A stretch of DNA of 64,000 bases from Brevundimonas sp. SH203 (GCF_002157625.1 NZ_BDMM01000003.1:186001-250000); one strand, 5' to 3'; shown: positions 50,638 to 60,486, counted from the first letter of the stretch. Numbers and translations are program-made. Notes: generated by a model not told the origin, from the letters alone.

Positions 50638-53600
50638 CGGATGTCCCCTCCCCGGCCGGTCGCGGGCGCAGGCGCGTTCGGATCGGTCAGGTCGCTGGTT
50701 TCGTCGTAACGCTCGATCCGGTCAGGGTTCGAGGTCGGTTTCGGTCCCGGCTTGTGGCCCTGCGGCAGTTTCGACGACAGCCAGCGGCAGACCACATAGA
50801 AGACCGGGGTGAAGATCAGGCCGAAGAAGGTCACGCCCAGCATCCCCGAGAAGACGGAGGTGCCCAGCGACTGACGCATCTCCGCGCCCGGACCCGAGGC
50901 CAGCATCAGCGGCACGACGCCGAGGATGAAGGCGAAGGAGGTCATCAGGATCGGACGCAGGCGGGTCTTGGCGGCGGCGACCGCCGCATCGAACCGGTTC
51001 ATGCCCTGCTCTTCCTCGGCCTGTTTGGCGAACTCCACGATCAGGATGGCGTTCTTGGCCGCCAGGGCGATCAGCACCACCAGACCGATCTGGACCAGGA
51101 TGTTGTTGTCCAGACCGCGCAGGTTCACCCCGATGATCGCGGCGAGCAGACACATGGGCACGATCAGGATGACCGCGAGCGGAAGCGTGAACGCCTCATA
51201 CTGCGCCGCCAGCACCAGGAAGACGAACACCACCGCCATCAGGAAGATGACCGTCGCGCCCGAACCGGCCGCCTTCTGCTGATAGGCCAGGCCCGTCCAT
51301 TCGTAGGAGAAGCCCTGGGGCAGGGTCTGGGCGGCCATGTCTTCCATGACCTTCAGCGCCTGGCCCGACGACACGCCCGTCGCGGCGTTGCCCTGAAGCT
51401 CGGCGGCCGGGAACAGGTTGTAGCGCACGATCCGCGCCGGCCCCGAGTCGTTCGTCAGATTGGCCACAGAACCGATCGGCACCATGGCCCCCGACGCCGA
51501 CTTGGTCTTCAGATTGGCGATGTCGGCGATGTCGTCGCGCGCCTGCGGCTCGGCCTGCGCCGTCACCCGGAAGGTGCGGCCCAGCATGTTGAAGTCGTTG
51601 ACGTAGGACGAGCCGAGATAGACCCCCAGGGTGTCGAACACGGCGCCGGGCTGGACCCCCATCATCAGCGCCTTGTCGCGATCGACGTCGGCGGTGATGC
51701 GCGGCGAGGCCGTGTTGTAGGTCGAGAAGACCTGGTTCACCTGGGTCGGCGCCTGGGCGGCGGCGCCCATCATGGCGAAGGTTGCGCCCTCCAGCGGCCG
51801 ATAGCCGGCGCCTTCGCGATCCTGGATCATCATCGAGAAGCCGTTGCCGGTGCCCAGACCCTGAACCGCCGGCGGGGCGATGACGAAGATCTGCGCGTCC
51901 TCGATCTGACCCGTGGCCTGGGTGATGGCCCCGGCCAGGGCGGTCGCGGCCTCCTGCTTGGTGCGATGCTCGAACGGATCGAGGCGCACGAAGATGGTCG
52001 CGGCGTTGGAGCCGAACGAGAAGCTGGACCCGTCCAGACCGGCGAAGGCCACGGTGCCGTTCACCCCGTCGGTGCCCTGGATGATCTTGGTGGCGCGGCT
52101 CATCACCGCCTCCGTCCGATCCAGAGAGGCGCCGGCGGGCAGCTGGATGACGCCGATCAGGAAGCCCTGATCCTGCTCGGGAATGAAGCCCGAGGGCGTG
52201 TCCACCAGACGCCAGGCGGTCAGGCCCAGCAGACCGGCGTAGATGATCAGCACCAGACCGACCGTGCGCACCAGACGCGCGGTCAGGCGACCATAGCGAT
52301 CCGACAGCCAGTCGAAGCCCTCGTTGAACTTCCGCCCAGCCCAGCCGCCGTAATAGACGACCGCGCCCAGCACGCCCGGCTTGCGGGCATGGTCGTGGTC
52401 CTTCCTGTGCGGCTTCAGCAGCAGGGTGGCCATGGCCGGCGACAGGGTCAGCGACACGAACAGGGAGATGATCGAGGCCGAGGCGATCACGACCGCGAAC
52501 TGGCGGTAGAAGATGCCGGGGATGCCGGGCACGAACATGGTCGGGATGAAGACCGAGATCAGCACAAGGCCGATGGCGATCAGGGCGCCGGACACCTCCT
52601 GCATCGAACGATAGGCGGCCTCCTTGGGACTGAGGCCCTCGCCGATGGCCCGCTCCACGTTCTCGACCACGACGATGGCGTCGTCGACGACGATGCCGAC
52701 CGCCAGAACCAGGGCGAACAGGGACAGGGAGTTGATCGAATAACCCAGCGCCAGCTGCACCGCGAAGGTGCCGACCAGGGCGACGGGAATGGCGATGATC
52801 GGGATGATGGCCGCGCGCCAGGTCTGCAGGAAGACCATGATGACGATGACGACCAAGATGACGGCCTCGACCAGCGTATGCTGGACCGACTCCACCGAGG
52901 CGGCGACGAATTCGGTCGGGTTGTAGGGCACCGAGACGGTCATGCCGGCCGGCAGGTCGGCCTTCAGCGCCTCGACCTCGGTCAGGACGCGGTCGGCGGT
53001 GCCCAGGGCGTTGGCGCCCGGCTGCTGCACGATGGCGATGCCGACGCCGCGCTGGCCGTCGAAGAAGCCGCGAATGCCGTAGTCCTGGGCGCCCAGTTCG
53101 ATCCGCGCCACATCGCGCAGATAGGTGACGCGGCCCTGGGCGTCCGTCTTAAGGATGACCTTGGAGAATTCGTCGGGGTCGCTGAGACGGCCCTGAACCT
53201 GAACCGGCAGCTGGAAGGAGGCGGCGCTGTTGGCGAACGGCGGCTGGCCGATGGAGCCGGCGGCGGCCTGGACGTTCTGGGCGCGCAGGGCCGAGACGAT
53301 CTCGGGGCCCGTCAGGCCGCGCTCGGCCGCCTTGGCCGGGTCGATCCAGACCCGCATCGAATAGTTGCCGCCGCCGAACACCTGGACCGCGCCCACGCCG
53401 TCGATGCGCAGCAGGCGGTCCCGCAGCGTGGAGTTGGCGTAGTTGCCGACATAGTCGTTATCCAGCGTGCCGTCCGGCGACGTCAGGCCCAGGATCATCA
53501 GGAAGCCGCTCTCGGCCTTGTTGACGACCACGCCGGTCTGACGCACCGCCTCGGGCAGGCGGGGTTCGGCCAGGGCGACCCGGTTCTGGACCAGCACCTG

Positions 53601-53915
53601 TGCGGCGTCGAGGTCGGTTCCCGGCTGGAAGGTCACGGTGATCGCCACCGCCCCGTCCGAGGTGGACGAGGAGGTGATGTAGAGCATCTTCTCGACGCCG
53701 TTCACCTCCTGCTCGATGGGGGCGGCGACGGTCTCGGCCAAAGTCTCCGCCGAGGCGCCGGGATAGGCGGCGTTGATGGTGATCGTCGGCGGGGCGATCT
53801 CGGGGTACTGCGACAGGGGCAGCAGCGGATAGGCGGCGATGCCGATGATCGAAATCACCACCGCGATCACGGCCGCGAAGATCGGCCGATCGATGAAGAA
53901 GCGGGAGATGTTCAT
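50634..53915 (-). CDS. RND multidrug efflux transporter (HAE1, AcrB/MexB type)
   Basis: 1093 residues with the 12-helix RND layout. The N terminus (MNISRFFIDRPIFAAVIAVV) is classical HAE1. The proton-relay pair is in GIVVDDAIVVVENVER (helix 4), and the partner Lys is in ALAAKNAILIVEFAKQAEEE (helix 10). Both periplasmic porter domains are present. A longer than usual C-terminal tail (PKPTSNPDRIERYDETSDLT) follows the last helix. It takes drugs from the periplasm and inner membrane. It begins 3 bases after the adaptor stop. Confidence 0.96.
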   Translation of the reverse strand: MNISRFFIDRPIFAAVIAVVISIIGIAAYPLLPLSQYPEIAPPTITINAAYPGASAETLAETVAAPIEQEVNGVEKMLYITSSSTSDGAVAITVTFQPGTDLDAAQVLVQNRVALAEPRLPEAVRQTGVVVNKAESGFLMILGLTSPDGTLDNDYVGNYANSTLRDRLLRIDGVGAVQVFGGGNYSMRVWIDPAKAAERGLTGPEIVSALRAQNVQAAAGSIGQPPFANSAASFQLPVQVQGRLSDPDEFSKVILKTDAQGRVTYLRDVARIELGAQDYGIRGFFDGQRGVGIAIVQQPGANALGTADRVLTEVEALKADLPAGMTVSVPYNPTEFVAASVESVQHTLVEAVILVVIVIMVFLQTWRAAIIPIIAIPVALVGTFAVQLALGYSINSLSLFALVLAVGIVVDDAIVVVENVERAIGEGLSPKEAAYRSMQEVSGALIAIGLVLISVFIPTMFVPGIPGIFYRQFAVVIASASIISLFVSLTLSPAMATLLLKPHRKDHDHARKPGVLGAVVYYGGWAGRKFNEGFDWLSDRYGRLTARLVRTVGLVLIIYAGLLGLTAWRLVDTPSGFIPEQDQGFLIGVIQLPAGASLDRTEAVMSRATKIIQGTDGVNGTVAFAGLDGSSFSFGSNAATIFVRLDPFEHRTKQEAATALAGAITQATGQIEDAQIFVIAPPAVQGLGTGNGFSMMIQDREGAGYRPLEGATFAMMGAAAQAPTQVNQVFSTYNTASPRITADVDRDKALMMGVQPGAVFDTLGVYLGSSYVNDFNMLGRTFRVTAQAEPQARDDIADIANLKTKSASGAMVPIGSVANLTNDSGPARIVRYNLFPAAELQGNAATGVSSGQALKVMEDMAAQTLPQGFSYEWTGLAYQQKAAGSGATVIFLMAVVFVFLVLAAQYEAFTLPLAVILIVPMCLLAAIIGVNLRGLDNNILVQIGLVVLIALAAKNAILIVEFAKQAEEEQGMNRFDAAVAAAKTRLRPILMTSFAFILGVVPLMLASGPGAEMRQSLGTSVFSGMLGVTFFGLIFTPVFYVVCRWLSSKLPQGHKPGPKPTSNPDRIERYDETSDLTDPNAPAPATGRGGDIR

Positions 53916-53918
53916 GGC

Positions 53919-55121
53919 TTAGCCGGCCGGCAGGCTGTTGGCGAAGGAGGCGCTGGACGCCGGAGCCGCCTGGGTGACGGGCGCCTGGGCGGCGTCGCCG
54001 GCGACGGGTTCGATCTTGCCGTTTTTCGGCGTGACCTTGGAGCCCGGCTGGGCGGCGCGTTGCAGTCCGGCGATGATGACGCGGTCGGTCGGGGCCAGGC
54101 CCGAACGGACGACGCGCAGACCCTGGACGATGGGGCCCAGCTGGACCGCCTTGTTCGTCACCGTGCCGTCGGCGTTGACCACGGCGACGGTGCGGCGGGC
54201 CTGATCGGTGCCGATGGCCGAATCCGGCACCAGCAGGGCGTCGTAGGACCCGGCGCCGGCGACCTGGGCGCTGCCGAACATGCCGGGGCGCAGGAAGCCG
54301 TCGGCGTTGGGCAGGATGGCGCGCAAACGGATCACGCCGGACGCGGTGTCCACGGCGTTGTCCGAAAAGTCGAGACGGCCGGTGTGCTTGTAGGTGCTTT
54401 CGTCCTGCAGGCGCACATTGACGACGGCGCCCTGATTGGCCCCGCCCTGACGCAGATATTTCAGCAGGACCGCTTCCGACCCGTCGAAGACGAAGTGGAT
54501 CGGCCCGCCCGAGATGATGGTGGTCAGGATGTCGCCGGCCGACGATCCGCCGGCGATGACATTGCCCGGATCGACGCGGCGATCCGACACCCGGCCCGAG
54601 GTCGGCGCCGTGACGCGGGTGTAGTCCAGGTTCAGACGCGCGTTGCGGACGGCGGCGTTGGCGGCCGCCAGATTGGCCTGGGCCGCGTCGACGGCGGCCT
54701 TGTTGGCGTCATACTCGGCCCGGGACACGGCCTGGGACGCCAGCAGGCTCTCGCTGCGGGCCAGGTTGGCGCGGGCCAGGGTCAGTTGCGACTGCATCTG
54801 GGCGACCTGGGCCTGGGCCTGGGCCAGGGCGGCCTGGGCCGGGCGCGGGTCCAGGGTGAACAACAGCTGGCCGCGCTGGACCATCTGGCCGTCGCGGAAA
54901 TGGACCGCCTGGATATAGCCGCCGACGCGCGCGCGCACGTCCACGGTCTCGACCGCCTCGAACCGGCCGGTGAACTCGTCCCAGTCGCGCACCTTCTGCT
55001 GCAAGGGCGTGGCCACCGTCACCGGGGGCGCGCCCTGCGCCGGCGCTTCCGCCTTCGGCGAACAACCATAAAGCGCACCCGTCACCATGACGGATACCGC
55101 TGCAATCTTCAGCCCGCGCAT
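53919..55121 (-). CDS. RND periplasmic adaptor (AcrA/MexA type)
   Basis: 400 residues, lipidated at Cys20 (GALYGCSPK). VRDWDEFTGRFEAVETVDVR opens the lipoyl and barrel part, and GGYIQAVHFRDGQMVQRGQL is the first lipoyl half. The coiled-coil hairpin spans about 100-165, and VTAPTSGRVSDRRVDPGNVI is the second half. A C-terminal membrane-proximal domain follows. First gene of the adaptor-pump-channel operon, facing away from the TetR gene, with two candidate operators in between. Confidence 0.95.
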   Translation of the reverse strand: MRGLKIAAVSVMVTGALYGCSPKAEAPAQGAPPVTVATPLQQKVRDWDEFTGRFEAVETVDVRARVGGYIQAVHFRDGQMVQRGQLLFTLDPRPAQAALAQAQAQVAQMQSQLTLARANLARSESLLASQAVSRAEYDANKAAVDAAQANLAAANAAVRNARLNLDYTRVTAPTSGRVSDRRVDPGNVIAGGSSAGDILTTIISGGPIHFVFDGSEAVLLKYLRQGGANQGAVVNVRLQDESTYKHTGRLDFSDNAVDTASGVIRLRAILPNADGFLRPGMFGSAQVAGAGSYDALLVPDSAIGTDQARRTVAVVNADGTVTNKAVQLGPIVQGLRVVRSGLAPTDRVIIAGLQRAAQPGSKVTPKNGKIEPVAGDAAQAPVTQAAPASSASFANSLPAG

Positions 55122-55187
55122 CTGCGCAATCTCCCTGTCGGAGGCAAATCCCTGTCGAGCGGACGTCGGCCGATGGGGAGTCGGCCG

Positions 55188-55247
55188 TTGTCAACGCATG
55201 GTGACTTAATGGTCAGGGCCGTGGCGCTTGTCAACACGCGATGACAA
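55188..55247. promoter_or_regulatory. Two TTGTCA-N8-TGAC operators between the RND operon and TetR
   Basis: Site 1 (55188-55207) reads TTGTCA-ACGCATGG-TGACTT and site 2 (55228-55247) reads TTGTCA-ACACGCGA-TGACAA. Both have the same inverted half-sites with an 8-base spacer, and their starts are 40 bases apart, close to four helical turns. On the minus strand the left half of site 2 supplies TTGACA as a -35 box, with CATTAA 17 bases on as a -10. A repressor at these sites would block the RND promoter. Confidence 0.65.
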
Positions 55248-55253
55248 AGCCAT

Positions 55254-55862
55254 ATGGAGGTTACGGTTATTGTTCTGTGGAGTGTCACACCCTTGTTATG
55301 TCCCGGCACACGCCCGAGAAACGCCGCCGCCACGCGCACGGCCATTCTCGATGCAGCGCGCGAACGGTTCGCGGCCGAGAGCTATGACGACGTCGGCATG
55401 CGCGACATCGCGCGCGACGTGGGCGTCGATGCGGCCCTGATCAGCCGCTATTTCGGCTCCAAGGACGACCTGTTCCTGGCCGCGCTGGACAGCTGCGGCG
55501 ACGGCAGCAGCCTGATGCAGGGCGAGAAGTCCGAGTTCGGCGCGCGCGTGGCCAACGAGATCGTGTTCGAGCCCAAGACCGCCGAAAAGCTGAAGGGCAT
55601 GTCGATCATGCTGCGCTCCATCGGCTCGACCAAGGCCGCGGAGATGGTCCAGACCACCTGCTCCCAGCGCTTCTTCGGCCCGCTGGAGGAATGGCTCAGC
55701 GGACCCGACGCCACGGCGCGCGCGCGGCTTCTGGCCGGCTTCATCATGGGGATGTCCGTCAGCCGCGAACTGGGCGGCGGCAGCTTCAACATCGAGCCGG
55801 CCCAGTGCGAGAAGATGCGCGACCGGCTGGCCCCCATCCTCCAGGCCCTGATCGACGGCTGA
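55254..55862 (+). CDS. TetR family regulator divergent from the RND operon
   Basis: About 202 residues. The HTH is TRTAILDAARERFAAESYDD then VGMRDIARDVGVDAALISRY, ending FGSKDDLF, the usual TetR Y-x-x-F-x-S-K-D-x-L form. The C terminus is a TetR_C_17-like helical ligand domain. The conserved part begins only at about residue 22; the first residues from ATG 55254 (hydrophobic VTVIVLWSVTP) are atypical and a downstream TTG start is possible. Likely the AcrR/TtgR-like repressor of the RND operon. Confidence 0.87.
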   Translation: MEVTVIVLWSVTPLLCPGTRPRNAAATRTAILDAARERFAAESYDDVGMRDIARDVGVDAALISRYFGSKDDLFLAALDSCGDGSSLMQGEKSEFGARVANEIVFEPKTAEKLKGMSIMLRSIGSTKAAEMVQTTCSQRFFGPLEEWLSGPDATARARLLAGFIMGMSVSRELGGGSFNIEPAQCEKMRDRLAPILQALIDG

Positions 55863-55880
55863 TCCGTCTCGGAAACGAAG

Positions 55881-55914
55881 AAGGGCGCGGAGGTTCCCCT
55901 CCGCGCCCTTTATT
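55881..55914. terminator. Bidirectional intrinsic terminator
   Basis: AAGGGCGCGGAGG and CCTCCGCGCCCTT form a 13-bp stem closed by a TTC-type loop, followed by TTATT. It serves the TetR gene and, read the other way, the convergent MFS gene. Confidence 0.8.
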
Positions 55915-55931
55915 CTGTCCGGGGACCGGGC

Positions 55932-57206
55932 CTAGTGGGTCACGGTCGTCGTCACCTCGGCCCGCGCCTTGGTGCGGATGCAGGCGATGGCGAAGACCGT
56001 CAGCCCGACATAGCCCAGCATCGGCACGATGAAGGCCGGCTGCAGATTGCCCGCCGCATCGGCGATGCGCGCCGCCACCTGGGGCAACAGGGCGCCGCCG
56101 ATGATGCCGAACACCAGAAGGCCCGAGGTCGCCGAGGTCGGGGCGGTGGACCGCTCCAGCGTCAGGGTGAAGATGGTCGGGAACATGATGGAGTTGAACA
56201 GGCCGATGGACAGGACGGCATAGGCCGCCGTGGGTCCGCCCAGCTGGCTGACGGTCAGGCACAGGATGGCGGCCGCGACCGTGCAGAAGGCCAGGACGAT
56301 GCCCGGACGCACCTTGGTCAGGACGGCCGAACCGATGAAGCGACCGACCATGGCGCCGCCCCAGTACAGGGCGACCATCTTGCCCGCCGTCTCGATGGGG
56401 GCGTTCAGGATGTCGGGGCTTTCCAGGAAGTTGGTCAGCATCCCGCCGATGGCGACCTCCGACCCGACATAGAGGAAGATGGCCAGGGCGCCGAAGATGG
56501 CCCAGGGCGAGGACAGGGCCTTCAGCGGCGAGACGGCCTCGGTCGTCGCGGGCGCGGCGGCGTTGATCTTCTTGCGCGCCGTGAAGATGAAGACGGCGAC
56601 CAGGGCGAAGAAGGAGCCCATGCCCAGGAAGGCCATGTCGATGCTGCGCAGCGACTGGGTGCGGGTGGCGGCGGTCACGACGGCGCCGGCGGCGAAGACG
56701 CCCCCGGTCAAGAGGACGTGCGACCCCAGCCACGGCCCGACCGTGGTGCCCAGCGAGTTGAAGGCCTGCGACAGGTTCAGACGGCTGGAGGCGCCCTTGC
56801 GGCTGCCCAGTTCGGCGACCAGCGGATTGGCGGCGACCTGCAGCAGGGTGACGCCCGAGGCGATGACGAACAGGGCGATCAGCACGCCCGGATACCAGTC
56901 GGCGGCGGTGGCGGCCGGCACGATCAGACAGCCCGCGACCATGACAATCAGAGCGCCGATGATGGAGCGGCTGTAGCCCAGCTTGCTCAGCACCGAGGCG
57001 GCCGGCAGCGACATCAGCCCATAGGCGATGAACCAGGCGAAGGTCGTCAGGAAGGCTTCGGCGTTGTTCAGGTCGAACACCCGCTTCACCGCCGCGATCA
57101 ACGGATCGATCAGCGAGGTGGCGAAGCCCCAGGCGAAGAACAGGGTGGTGACATAGGCGAAGGCCAGGCCCGCGCCCTGGCGTTTTCCGGCGTCCGGAAC
57201 GGTCAT
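55932..57206 (-). CDS. Sugar MFS transporter (FucP/GluP family)
   Basis: 424 residues with 12 membrane helices. TLFFAWGFATSLIDPLIAAV is the first-helix signature of the fucose/glucose/galactose:proton symporter (FucP) family, and FAWFIAYGLMSLPAASVLSK and LNLSQAFNSLGTTVGPWLGS are its later family blocks. It should import glucose or a related sugar released from maltodextrins. GGGGGA precedes the ATG at 57206. It lies 200 bases after the receptor gene on the same strand, with no gene between, so it may be co-transcribed. Confidence 0.87.
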   Translation of the reverse strand: MTVPDAGKRQGAGLAFAYVTTLFFAWGFATSLIDPLIAAVKRVFDLNNAEAFLTTFAWFIAYGLMSLPAASVLSKLGYSRSIIGALIVMVAGCLIVPAATAADWYPGVLIALFVIASGVTLLQVAANPLVAELGSRKGASSRLNLSQAFNSLGTTVGPWLGSHVLLTGGVFAAGAVVTAATRTQSLRSIDMAFLGMGSFFALVAVFIFTARKKINAAAPATTEAVSPLKALSSPWAIFGALAIFLYVGSEVAIGGMLTNFLESPDILNAPIETAGKMVALYWGGAMVGRFIGSAVLTKVRPGIVLAFCTVAAAILCLTVSQLGGPTAAYAVLSIGLFNSIMFPTIFTLTLERSTAPTSATSGLLVFGIIGGALLPQVAARIADAAGNLQPAFIVPMLGYVGLTVFAIACIRTKARAEVTTTVTH

Positions 57207-57407
57207 TGGATGGAATCCCCCAGTGGAACAAGACGGCCGCGCTGGTTCGCGCGGTTCTCCTCGCCTGCTGGTTCCGACATCGGACGGCGGGCGTCCAGTG
57301 GAAAAGCGGACGCTGTAACGAAACTTGCCCGCCGAGCGGCCGAACGTGGGCAAAGAAAAGGGCCGCTGCGCGAACGCGGCGGCCCAGTTGCTCGGAGAGA
57401 AGGAGGA

Positions 57408-60200
57408 TCAGAACTTGTAGTTCAGACCGACCGCGAAGGTGCGGCCGTAGTGCTGGTAGTCGATGGCCTGACGCTCATCGCCGTTCTGGAAGGTCTTGAA
57501 CGGTTCGTCGGTCAGGTTGTTGACCTGGGCCAGGATGGACAGCCCCTCCAGAGCGCCCGACTGGAACTCGTAGCCGACCTGGGCGTCGACGACGGTTTCC
57601 GCCGCGACCGAACGCAGGGTGCGGCCGTTGCCGAAGCCGGAAACCTCACCCAGGAAATCCGAGCGATAGCGGGCCGAAATCCGCGACTGGAAGCCGTAAC
57701 GCTCATAGTAGAGCGAACCGTTGATCACGTTCTCCGACAGACCCGGCAGGGCCGTGGGGGCCTGGGTCGGATCAGGCTGGACCTCGCTGTCGGTCGTGGA
57801 GGCGCTGAACTGGGCGCCGAAGCCTTCGAGCGCGGGGTGGAAGATGTCGAAGGGCGCCGAGATCGACAGTTCCAGACCCTTGATCCATCCGCCCTGACCG
57901 TTGTCGGGCGCCGACGACTTGCCGAAGTTGATGACGGGCGTCACGCCGCCGGTCGGATAGCCGGTGAAGTCGAAGATCTGGTCGTGATTATAAACGTAGC
58001 TTTCCAGATGTTTGTAGAAGGCCGCCAGCGAGATGTAGCCCTTGCGGTTGGCGAAATACTTCTCGAACGAAATATCCGCGACGTCGGCGATATAGGGCGT
58101 CAGCGTCGGATTGCCGCCCGAGGCGCTCCAGGGCGAATTCTGGTCCGCCGAGGCGCCCGGCACGTTCTTGCCGTTGTCGAACGAATAGTTCCGCGATGCG
58201 CGCATATCGTCCATGCGGGCGCGCGCCAGGGTGCGGGCCGCCGCGAAGCGCACGAAGCTGTCGTCCGCCACCTGAAGGATGAAGTTCGAGCTGGGCAGGA
58301 TTTCCAGATAGTCCTTGCCGCCCGAAACGGCGATCGTCTGGGACACGCCCGGCCCGACCTGACGCGCCGAGAAGCCCGACGAGCTTTGGTCCGTATAGAC
58401 GAACTGCATGCCGACGTTGCCGGTCAGGGGCATGCCGAACAGGTTGTGGTCGATGTTGGCGCGGACATAGGCGGTCGAGACCTTTTCCGTCACTTCCCAG
58501 TTGCCGGCGGCGACGTCGGCGTTCGGATTGCGGATGCGGTTCAGCGCGCCGCTGTTGACCAGGCCCAGGGCGTCGTAGCTCAGCACCTGCGAGATGCCGA
58601 GATAGCCCAGGTCGGTCGGGTCCAGCAGGAAGGCGGTCGGCACGGTCAGATCGCCGCCGCCGGGGACGCCGAGATAGTATTGATCGTTGACGAAGCTCTT
58701 CTGGCGTTCGGAATAGTTGAAGCCGAAGTCGATGGACTTGAACGGGCTCTGGTGCAGCTGGCGCGTGACCGAGAAGCGGGCGGCCTTCAGTTCGTCCTCA
58801 ACGGACGGCGTATTCAGATAGCCGGCCTGCCCCTCGGGGATCACGTCGCCGCCCCAGCCTTGCGGGCTGGTGATCTTGATCAGGGTCGGATCGGCGTAGT
58901 TCAGGCGGCTGGTGAAGCGCGTCACGCCGTCGCCGGTCAGCTGGAAGCCCAGGGTGTCCAGGGCGCCGTTGATGTTGCGGCCCGTGCCCGCGTTGGTTTC
59001 CAAGACGATGTCATTACGCTCGACCTTCGAATAGCTGAGGTCCAGGTTCGCCGACCAGTCGTCGCTGAGGGTGAACTCGGTGTTCCAGCCCAGGGCCGTG
59101 ATGTTGCTGTCGCGCTTGTTCAGGTCGTTGCGGACCACGCCCTTGATGTTGTCCCACGTCCCCGCGACGATCAGGCCGTTCTCAACGGTGTAGCCGGGAC
59201 GCAGCGACGGGCCGGGACGGCAGATCGCCGACGGCACGTTCACGGTGCAGTTCCCGGCCGAACCGCCCCAGGCCAGCGGGAATTCGATGCCGCGCAGGAC
59301 CTGGGTGTTCTTGAACTCGGAATAGAAGGCGTCGATCGTTGAGTGGATGCGGTCGTTGGGGCGCCATTCCAGCACGCCCATATAGCCGTCGCGCTCCAGC
59401 TCCGACGACATGACATAGGGCTTGACCCCGCCGGTGATCAGATTGCCGTCGCTGTAGTTGGGATAGCCCCAGGCGTTGAACCGCTCGGACTGATAGGGCG
59501 AGTTCATGTGGGCGTAGCCCAGGGCCACGCCCAGCGTGCCGTCCAGGAACTGGTCGACGTAGGAGACGGTGTAGCGGTCGCCCTTGTCGGTGGTGCCCGA
59601 GTTCAGGGCGCCGATGTCGTTCCATTCGTGGCGATAGTTCAGGGCGATGGCCTGACGGCCATAGGCCAGAGGGCGCACGGTGCGCAGGTCGACGGTGCCG
59701 CCCAGACCCTGGCCGATCAGGGCCGAATCCGGGGTCTTGTAAACGACGACGCTGGACAGCAGTTCGGCGGGGAACTGGTCGAACTCGACGCCGCGGTTGT
59801 CGCCGGTCGTGACCAGTTCGCGGCCGTTCAGCAGGGCGGTGGTGAAGTCCGGGCCCAGGCCCCGGATCGAGATTTGCTGGCTGCGGCCGTCCAGGCGCTG
59901 CATCGTCACGCCCGGCAGGCGCGCCAGGGATTCGGCGATGGACACGTCCGGCAGCTTGCCGATGTCCTCGGAGGAGATGACCTCGACGATCGAGGTGTTG
60001 TTGGCCTTGGCCGAGATCGAGGCTTCGATCGAGCGACGGATGCCGGTGACGACAATTTCGCCCACCTCGGTCGGCTGGTCGCCGGCCTGAGGGGTCGTCG
60101 CGGCGGTCTGGGCGTGGGCCGAGCCGACGGCCATGACGGCGGCGGCGCCGAAGGCGACGCCGGACAGCAGACGCGCGCGTCGGTTGAGACGTTGGAACAT
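57408..60200 (-). CDS. TonB-dependent receptor, Caulobacter type, maltodextrin locus
   Basis: 930 residues. AGGGAGG lies 6 bases before the ATG at 60200 (the ATG at 60206 touches the site and is less likely). Signal peptide to about residue 29 (GSAHAQ), then the TonB-box region EIVVTGIRRSIEASI and the plug SSEDIGKLPDVSIAESLARL and QISIRGLGPDFTTALLNGRE. The barrel ends in VGLNYKF. The Caulobacter MalA-like setting (divergent GH13 genes, sugar MFS, LacI remnant) supports maltodextrin uptake. It is a paralogue of the galactan receptor at 3555. Confidence 0.9.
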   Translation of the reverse strand: MFQRLNRRARLLSGVAFGAAAVMAVGSAHAQTAATTPQAGDQPTEVGEIVVTGIRRSIEASISAKANNTSIVEVISSEDIGKLPDVSIAESLARLPGVTMQRLDGRSQQISIRGLGPDFTTALLNGRELVTTGDNRGVEFDQFPAELLSSVVVYKTPDSALIGQGLGGTVDLRTVRPLAYGRQAIALNYRHEWNDIGALNSGTTDKGDRYTVSYVDQFLDGTLGVALGYAHMNSPYQSERFNAWGYPNYSDGNLITGGVKPYVMSSELERDGYMGVLEWRPNDRIHSTIDAFYSEFKNTQVLRGIEFPLAWGGSAGNCTVNVPSAICRPGPSLRPGYTVENGLIVAGTWDNIKGVVRNDLNKRDSNITALGWNTEFTLSDDWSANLDLSYSKVERNDIVLETNAGTGRNINGALDTLGFQLTGDGVTRFTSRLNYADPTLIKITSPQGWGGDVIPEGQAGYLNTPSVEDELKAARFSVTRQLHQSPFKSIDFGFNYSERQKSFVNDQYYLGVPGGGDLTVPTAFLLDPTDLGYLGISQVLSYDALGLVNSGALNRIRNPNADVAAGNWEVTEKVSTAYVRANIDHNLFGMPLTGNVGMQFVYTDQSSSGFSARQVGPGVSQTIAVSGGKDYLEILPSSNFILQVADDSFVRFAAARTLARARMDDMRASRNYSFDNGKNVPGASADQNSPWSASGGNPTLTPYIADVADISFEKYFANRKGYISLAAFYKHLESYVYNHDQIFDFTGYPTGGVTPVINFGKSSAPDNGQGGWIKGLELSISAPFDIFHPALEGFGAQFSASTTDSEVQPDPTQAPTALPGLSENVINGSLYYERYGFQSRISARYRSDFLGEVSGFGNGRTLRSVAAETVVDAQVGYEFQSGALEGLSILAQVNNLTDEPFKTFQNGDERQAIDYQHYGRTFAVGLNYKF

Positions 60201-60253
60201 GATCATCCTCCCTGGGGCTTGTCGCGTTTCTGAACGTCGCGACCGCAAGCTGT

Positions 60254-60441
60254 CGCAAAAATATGCAAATCCGCGCGAACCTTGCAAGCAGTTAATGTCG
60301 CCGCCCCTTTCTCGCCCTCGAACGCGCGGGATTTTTGCAACTGTATCGCCCGCTGTCAGGCGGCAGGCGCGCTGAGACTTGGCGTCGCAGCAAAAACGAC
60401 CCGCGTTGACAGGGCGGCCCATTGCTGCAAAATCTTGCAAA
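60254..60441. promoter_or_regulatory. Divergent promoter region with repeated TGCAAA boxes
   Basis: Two 16-base sites resemble each other: CGCAAAAATATGCAAA (60254-60269), near the receptor, and TGCAAAATCTTGCAAA (60426-60441), near the GH13 genes. Each holds two GCAAA units one helical turn (10 bases) apart. More TTGCAA copies occur at 60282 and 60335. TTGACA (60406-60411) and AAAATC (60429-60434), 17 bases apart, form a promoter for the GH13 operon that overlaps the second site. A sugar-responsive repressor probably binds here. Confidence 0.5.
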
Positions 60442-60486
60442 CTGATCTGGAAGGCTTTGCATCGGCCAGACGTGTGGGAGCGACGA

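Noticed and set aside
50754-55244. Very long plus-strand open frame (about 1500 codons) opposite the RND operon
   Set aside because: Composition is His/Arg/Gly/Asp-rich, with no recognisable domain; the minus strand holds complete, well-known efflux genes.
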